This document shows positions 6,887 through 9,232 of a stretch of 9,232 nucleotides of DNA, piece after piece (position 1 is the first letter of the stretch; the number at the start of each line of letters is the position of its first letter). The notes below the pieces were generated by a model, which saw nothing but the letters and a program-made list of their open reading frames with translations, had not been told where the DNA came from and searched no databases. The DNA is from an uncultured Alphaproteobacteria bacterium. Its GTDB lineage: Bacteria; Pseudomonadota; Alphaproteobacteria; Rhodobacterales; Rhodobacteraceae. The translations under genes and the position numbers were made by a program. Location of the stretch: positions 1-9,232 of the forward strand of contig CACHJY010000035.1 in NCBI GenBank assembly GCA_902580265.1, written 5' to 3'.

Positions 6887-8113
6887 ATGGATTTAGGTGT
6901 TACCGACAAAGTAAAACCGTTAATTGATAAAGTAAGACAGATGGTTTCAGACGACATTGAACCTCTTGATCAAGAGTTTCATGAAGAAGTTGGTAGGCAT
7001 CCATCTGGAAGTCGTTGGCAGCTAACAGAGAGACAGATGGAAATACTTAAGCATCTAAAAACCCTTGCTAAAGAAAGAGGCCTTTGGAACTTTTGGCTTA
7101 CTGATTCAGAGAAAGGCTACGGCTTATCAACTGTTGAGTACGCTTATCTTGCAGAAGAAATGGGAAAAGTCGGTATCGCGGCTGAAGTGTTCAACTGTAG
7201 CGCACCAGACACTGGAAATATGGAAGTAATCGAGCGCTATGGCAATGAAAACCACAAAAAGAAATGGTTAACAAAGTTACTAGAAGGCGAGATCCGATCT
7301 GCTTATTTAATGACGGAGCCTGACGTTGCTTCTTCAGACGCTACAAATATATCGCTTGAAGCAAAAAAAGATGGAGATCATTGGGTATTGAATGGTCAAA
7401 AATGGTGGTCTTCCGGCGTTGGGGATCCCAGATGTAAAGTTTTTATTGTTATGGCTCTGACTGACCCAGATGCAGCGAAGCATTCCAGGCATTCCATGTT
7501 TTTCGTAGATGCCGACTCTGAGGGGTTTGAAGTCCTTAGATTTATGAATGTTTTCGGTGCCGACGATGCTCCCCATGGACACGGTCACTGTAAATTCACA
7601 AATGTACAAGTCCCTGCCGAGAATCTAATTCTTGGTGAGGGCCGTGGCTTTGAGGTGTCACAAGGAAGACTAGGCCCAGGAAGAATTCATCACTGTATGA
7701 GAGCCATTGGGCAAGCAGAGAAAGCTCTTGAATTGATGATAAGACGCTCTAAAACACGAACAGCCTTCGGAAAGGAATTGACAGAACTCGGAGCAAACTA
7801 TGATATTATTGCGAACTGCCGGATGGAAATAGAGCAGAGCCGCTTACTTTGCTTAAAAGCCGCTTGGATGATGGATACAGCAGGTGTCAAAGCAGCACAA
7901 CCTTGGATAAGCCAGATTAAAGTAGTGGCACCCTTAATGGCATTAAAGGTTATTGATGAAGCAATACAAATGCACGGTGGGATGGGTATTAGTCAAGACA
8001 CACCTCTTGCTCATATGTGGACACACGTAAGAACGTTAAGACTTGCCGATGGCCCTGATGCCGTTCACAGAAGACAAGTCGCAAGAGCTGAACTAAGACG
8101 ATACTCAAACTAA
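6887..8113 (+). CDS. Acyl-CoA dehydrogenase, ACAD10/11 (LvaC-like) type
   Basis: This 408-residue flavoprotein has the three-part acyl-CoA dehydrogenase fold: helical N-terminal domain, beta domain with AYLMTEPDVASSDATNI at 139-155, and a C-terminal helical domain. The last contains RRSKTRTAFGK (286-296), QMHGGMGISQDTPLA (361-375) and RLADGPDAVHRRQVARAEL (385-403). Several stretches are typical of the ACAD10/11 group rather than ordinary fatty-acyl dehydrogenases: KWWSSGVGDPRCKV (172-185), FGADDAPHGHGH (223-234), and GRLGPGRIHHCMRAIG (260-275). The Asp-containing LADGPD replaces the usual YEGT-type ending. In the P. putida levulinate pathway (LvaC) and in mammalian ACAD11 such enzymes act on 4-phosphorylated acyl-CoAs. 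The partner APH-fold kinase is encoded nearby (8781-9232), supporting that role here. The ATG has AGGAG upstream, 13 bp after the previous stop. The alternative is a conventional FAD-dependent fatty-acyl-CoA dehydrogenase. Confidence 0.94.
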   Translation: MDLGVTDKVKPLIDKVRQMVSDDIEPLDQEFHEEVGRHPSGSRWQLTERQMEILKHLKTLAKERGLWNFWLTDSEKGYGLSTVEYAYLAEEMGKVGIAAEVFNCSAPDTGNMEVIERYGNENHKKKWLTKLLEGEIRSAYLMTEPDVASSDATNISLEAKKDGDHWVLNGQKWWSSGVGDPRCKVFIVMALTDPDAAKHSRHSMFFVDADSEGFEVLRFMNVFGADDAPHGHGHCKFTNVQVPAENLILGEGRGFEVSQGRLGPGRIHHCMRAIGQAEKALELMIRRSKTRTAFGKELTELGANYDIIANCRMEIEQSRLLCLKAAWMMDTAGVKAAQPWISQIKVVAPLMALKVIDEAIQMHGGMGISQDTPLAHMWTHVRTLRLADGPDAVHRRQVARAELRRYSN

Positions 8114-8128
8114 AAGTTTCAAATCCTT

Positions 8129-8776
8129 ATGAGTGAGCTAATTCTAATTAGGCATGCTCAGGCATCTTTTGGTCAAGAAAACTATGATAATTTATCAGAG
8201 TTAGGTCATGACCAAGCGGCTCTTTTGGGCTCTTTGTTTGATAGACTAAATATAGCTCCTGACAGAGTCGTGATAGGCACGCAAAAGAGACATAAGCAAA
8301 CACTTGAAAACTTCAACCTAAATTGTCAAGTTGATAAGCATCCAGGATGGAATGAATATGATTTTAAAGACCTTTTGTTAGCAGAATTTGGCCCTAAAAT
8401 ACCTGAGGAAATCTTTACTGATAGGAAAACTCACTTTAGAACGCTTCGGTCAACTGTTACAAACTGGATGAATGCAAAACTTCCAAATGCATCTGAAAGC
8501 TGGAAGGATTTTTCCTCAAGAATTAGCAATGCTCTAAAGTTTAGCTGTGATCTTGACTGTAAACAAGTCGTTGTTGTTACTTCAGGTGGACCGATAAGTA
8601 GGGTAGTAGCAACAACTCTAAATGCTCCTAAAGAGGAAATGATGACATTAAATTTGCAAATAAAAAATACATCAGTCTCAAAGTTCATTTATACCCCGAG
8701 GTCCTTTTATCTTCATAGCTTTAACTCTACACCTCAATTTGATGGAGATAATGCCCATCTTCTAACGTATAGTTAA
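8129..8776 (+). CDS. Histidine phosphatase superfamily (phosphoglycerate mutase-like) protein with Ser at second His position
   Basis: This 215-residue protein belongs to the histidine phosphatase fold. The N-terminal catalytic motif is LILIRHAQASFG, with Arg8 and nucleophilic His9 (RHA in place of the common RHG). LSELGHDQAALLG follows. GTQKRHKQTLE at 50-60 stands where phosphatases have S-P-L-x-R-x-x-Q-T, with Arg54 retained. WNEYDF at 74-79 supplies the likely acid Glu76. The second histidine motif, normally S-H-G-G near the end, reads VVVVTSGGPISRVVA (147-161), so Ser152 replaces the histidine. The C-terminal NTSVSKF and a closing HLLTYS look like a distinct subfamily. No clear ribosome-binding site precedes ATG 8129, which lies 15 bp after the dehydrogenase stop. 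It sits between dehydrogenase and kinase-like genes; it may remove phosphate from a pathway intermediate, but its substrate is unknown. Confidence 0.9.
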   Translation: MSELILIRHAQASFGQENYDNLSELGHDQAALLGSLFDRLNIAPDRVVIGTQKRHKQTLENFNLNCQVDKHPGWNEYDFKDLLLAEFGPKIPEEIFTDRKTHFRTLRSTVTNWMNAKLPNASESWKDFSSRISNALKFSCDLDCKQVVVVTSGGPISRVVATTLNAPKEEMMTLNLQIKNTSVSKFIYTPRSFYLHSFNSTPQFDGDNAHLLTYS

Positions 8777-8780
8777 AAAA

Positions 8781-9232
8781 ATGTTTGAAGATCCATTAAA
8801 CAAAGAAAAACTTGTTCCATATTTAGCTGATCATATTGAAGGATTTTCAAGTTTAAAACACGTAAAAAAGTTTTCTATCGGCCAATCTAACCCAACGTTT
8901 TTACTTGAAACAGATTCTACCAGTTATGTAATTAGGCGAAAGCCGGATGGGCCCTTATTAAAATCAGCGCATGCTATAGACAGAGAATATAGAGTGCAAA
9001 ATGCACTTTATGATACTCCTGTACCAGTGGCAAAGATGCTTCATTATTGTAATGATCAATCTATTTTAGGCGTAGATTTTTATATAATGGAATTCGTTGA
9101 TGGAGTAGTTTATGAAGACCCTTCCTTACCAAGTTTAACTAAGAATGATAGGGCAAAAGTTTTTAGTGAAATAAATAGAGGGTTATCTTCGTTACATAAA
9201 GTAGACATAGGATCTGTAGGCCTTACAGATTT
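8781..9232 (+). CDS. APH-fold phosphotransferase, ACAD10/11 N-domain / LvaA-like (partial, N-terminal 150 residues)
   Basis: The first 150 residues are visible and the gene runs off the right edge. The start FSIGQSNPTFLLET (31-44) is the nucleotide-binding loop of aminoglycoside-phosphotransferase-like kinases. It is followed by YVIRRKPDGPLLKSAHAIDREYRV (49-72), with Lys54 and Glu69 in the positions of the ATP-anchoring Lys/Glu pair. FYIMEFVDGVVYEDPSLP (100-117) is the hinge region. These stretches are the pattern of the kinase domain fused to mammalian ACAD10/11 and of LvaA, which phosphorylates 4-hydroxyvaleryl-CoA. It is therefore not predicted to be an antibiotic resistance enzyme. The catalytic loop (HGD type) and DFE-like metal site lie outside the window. 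ATG 8781 is 4 bp after the preceding TAA within a run of A and lacks a ribosome-binding site, so translation is probably coupled. Confidence 0.92.
   Translation, partial: MFEDPLNKEKLVPYLADHIEGFSSLKHVKKFSIGQSNPTFLLETDSTSYVIRRKPDGPLLKSAHAIDREYRVQNALYDTPVPVAKMLHYCNDQSILGVDFYIMEFVDGVVYEDPSLPSLTKNDRAKVFSEINRGLSSLHKVDIGSVGLTD

Noticed and set aside
8781..9232. Reading the APH-fold gene as an aminoglycoside resistance determinant
   Set aside because: The RRKPDGPLL and SAHAIDREYRV stretches and the ACAD10/11-type dehydrogenase nearby point to the acyl-CoA-linked kinase subfamily, and there is no mobile element or resistance context.

Overview
The window looks like a chromosomal segment of an AT-rich Gram-negative bacterium, most likely a proteobacterium. 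By eye it is clearly AT-rich, though I have not computed GC. The reasons are the periplasmic binding protein with a Sec-type signal peptide, the LivK-H-M-G gene order, and acyl-CoA enzymes of the type common in marine and soil gamma-, beta- and alphaproteobacteria. I cannot name a genus. There are no tRNA or rRNA genes, no CRISPR array and no insertion sequence. Apart from one regulatory gap and one shorter promoter gap, the window is densely coding.

Left half (1-3845, minus strand): an operon for a branched-chain-amino-acid-type (HAAT family) ABC importer. Reading leftwards it runs substrate-binding protein, an intrinsic terminator/attenuator, LivH-like permease, LivM-like permease, then the N-terminal third of a LivG-like ATPase that is cut by the window edge. 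A LivF-like ATPase is expected beyond the edge. A 243-bp divergent control region (3846-4088) holds three imperfect 15-bp direct repeats, dyads, A-tracts and a TATAAT box.

Right half (4089-9232, plus strand): an acyl-CoA catabolic cluster. A MaoC/NodN-like enoyl-CoA hydratase comes first. After a 95-bp gap with a likely promoter and operator come thiolase, nitronate-monooxygenase-like flavoprotein, ACAD10/11-type acyl-CoA dehydrogenase, histidine-phosphatase-fold protein, and an APH-fold phosphotransferase cut by the right edge. These last genes overlap or are spaced 4-15 bp apart, so they are probably one transcript.

The most interesting part is the 3' end of this cluster. The dehydrogenase and the kinase-like protein correspond to the two halves of the mammalian ACAD11 fusion (APH domain plus dehydrogenase domain) and to LvaC/LvaA of the Pseudomonas putida levulinate pathway, which process 4-hydroxyacyl-CoAs through a phosphorylated intermediate. 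A histidine-phosphatase-like gene sits between them, and its second catalytic histidine appears to be replaced by serine. A reasonable hypothesis is that the divergent importer brings in a hydroxylated or otherwise modified carboxylate or lipid-derived acid. The plus-strand enzymes would then activate it by phosphorylation, eliminate to an enoyl-CoA, hydrate it (MaoC) and cleave it (thiolase). No acyl-CoA ligase or 3-hydroxyacyl-CoA dehydrogenase is visible in the window, so this remains inference.
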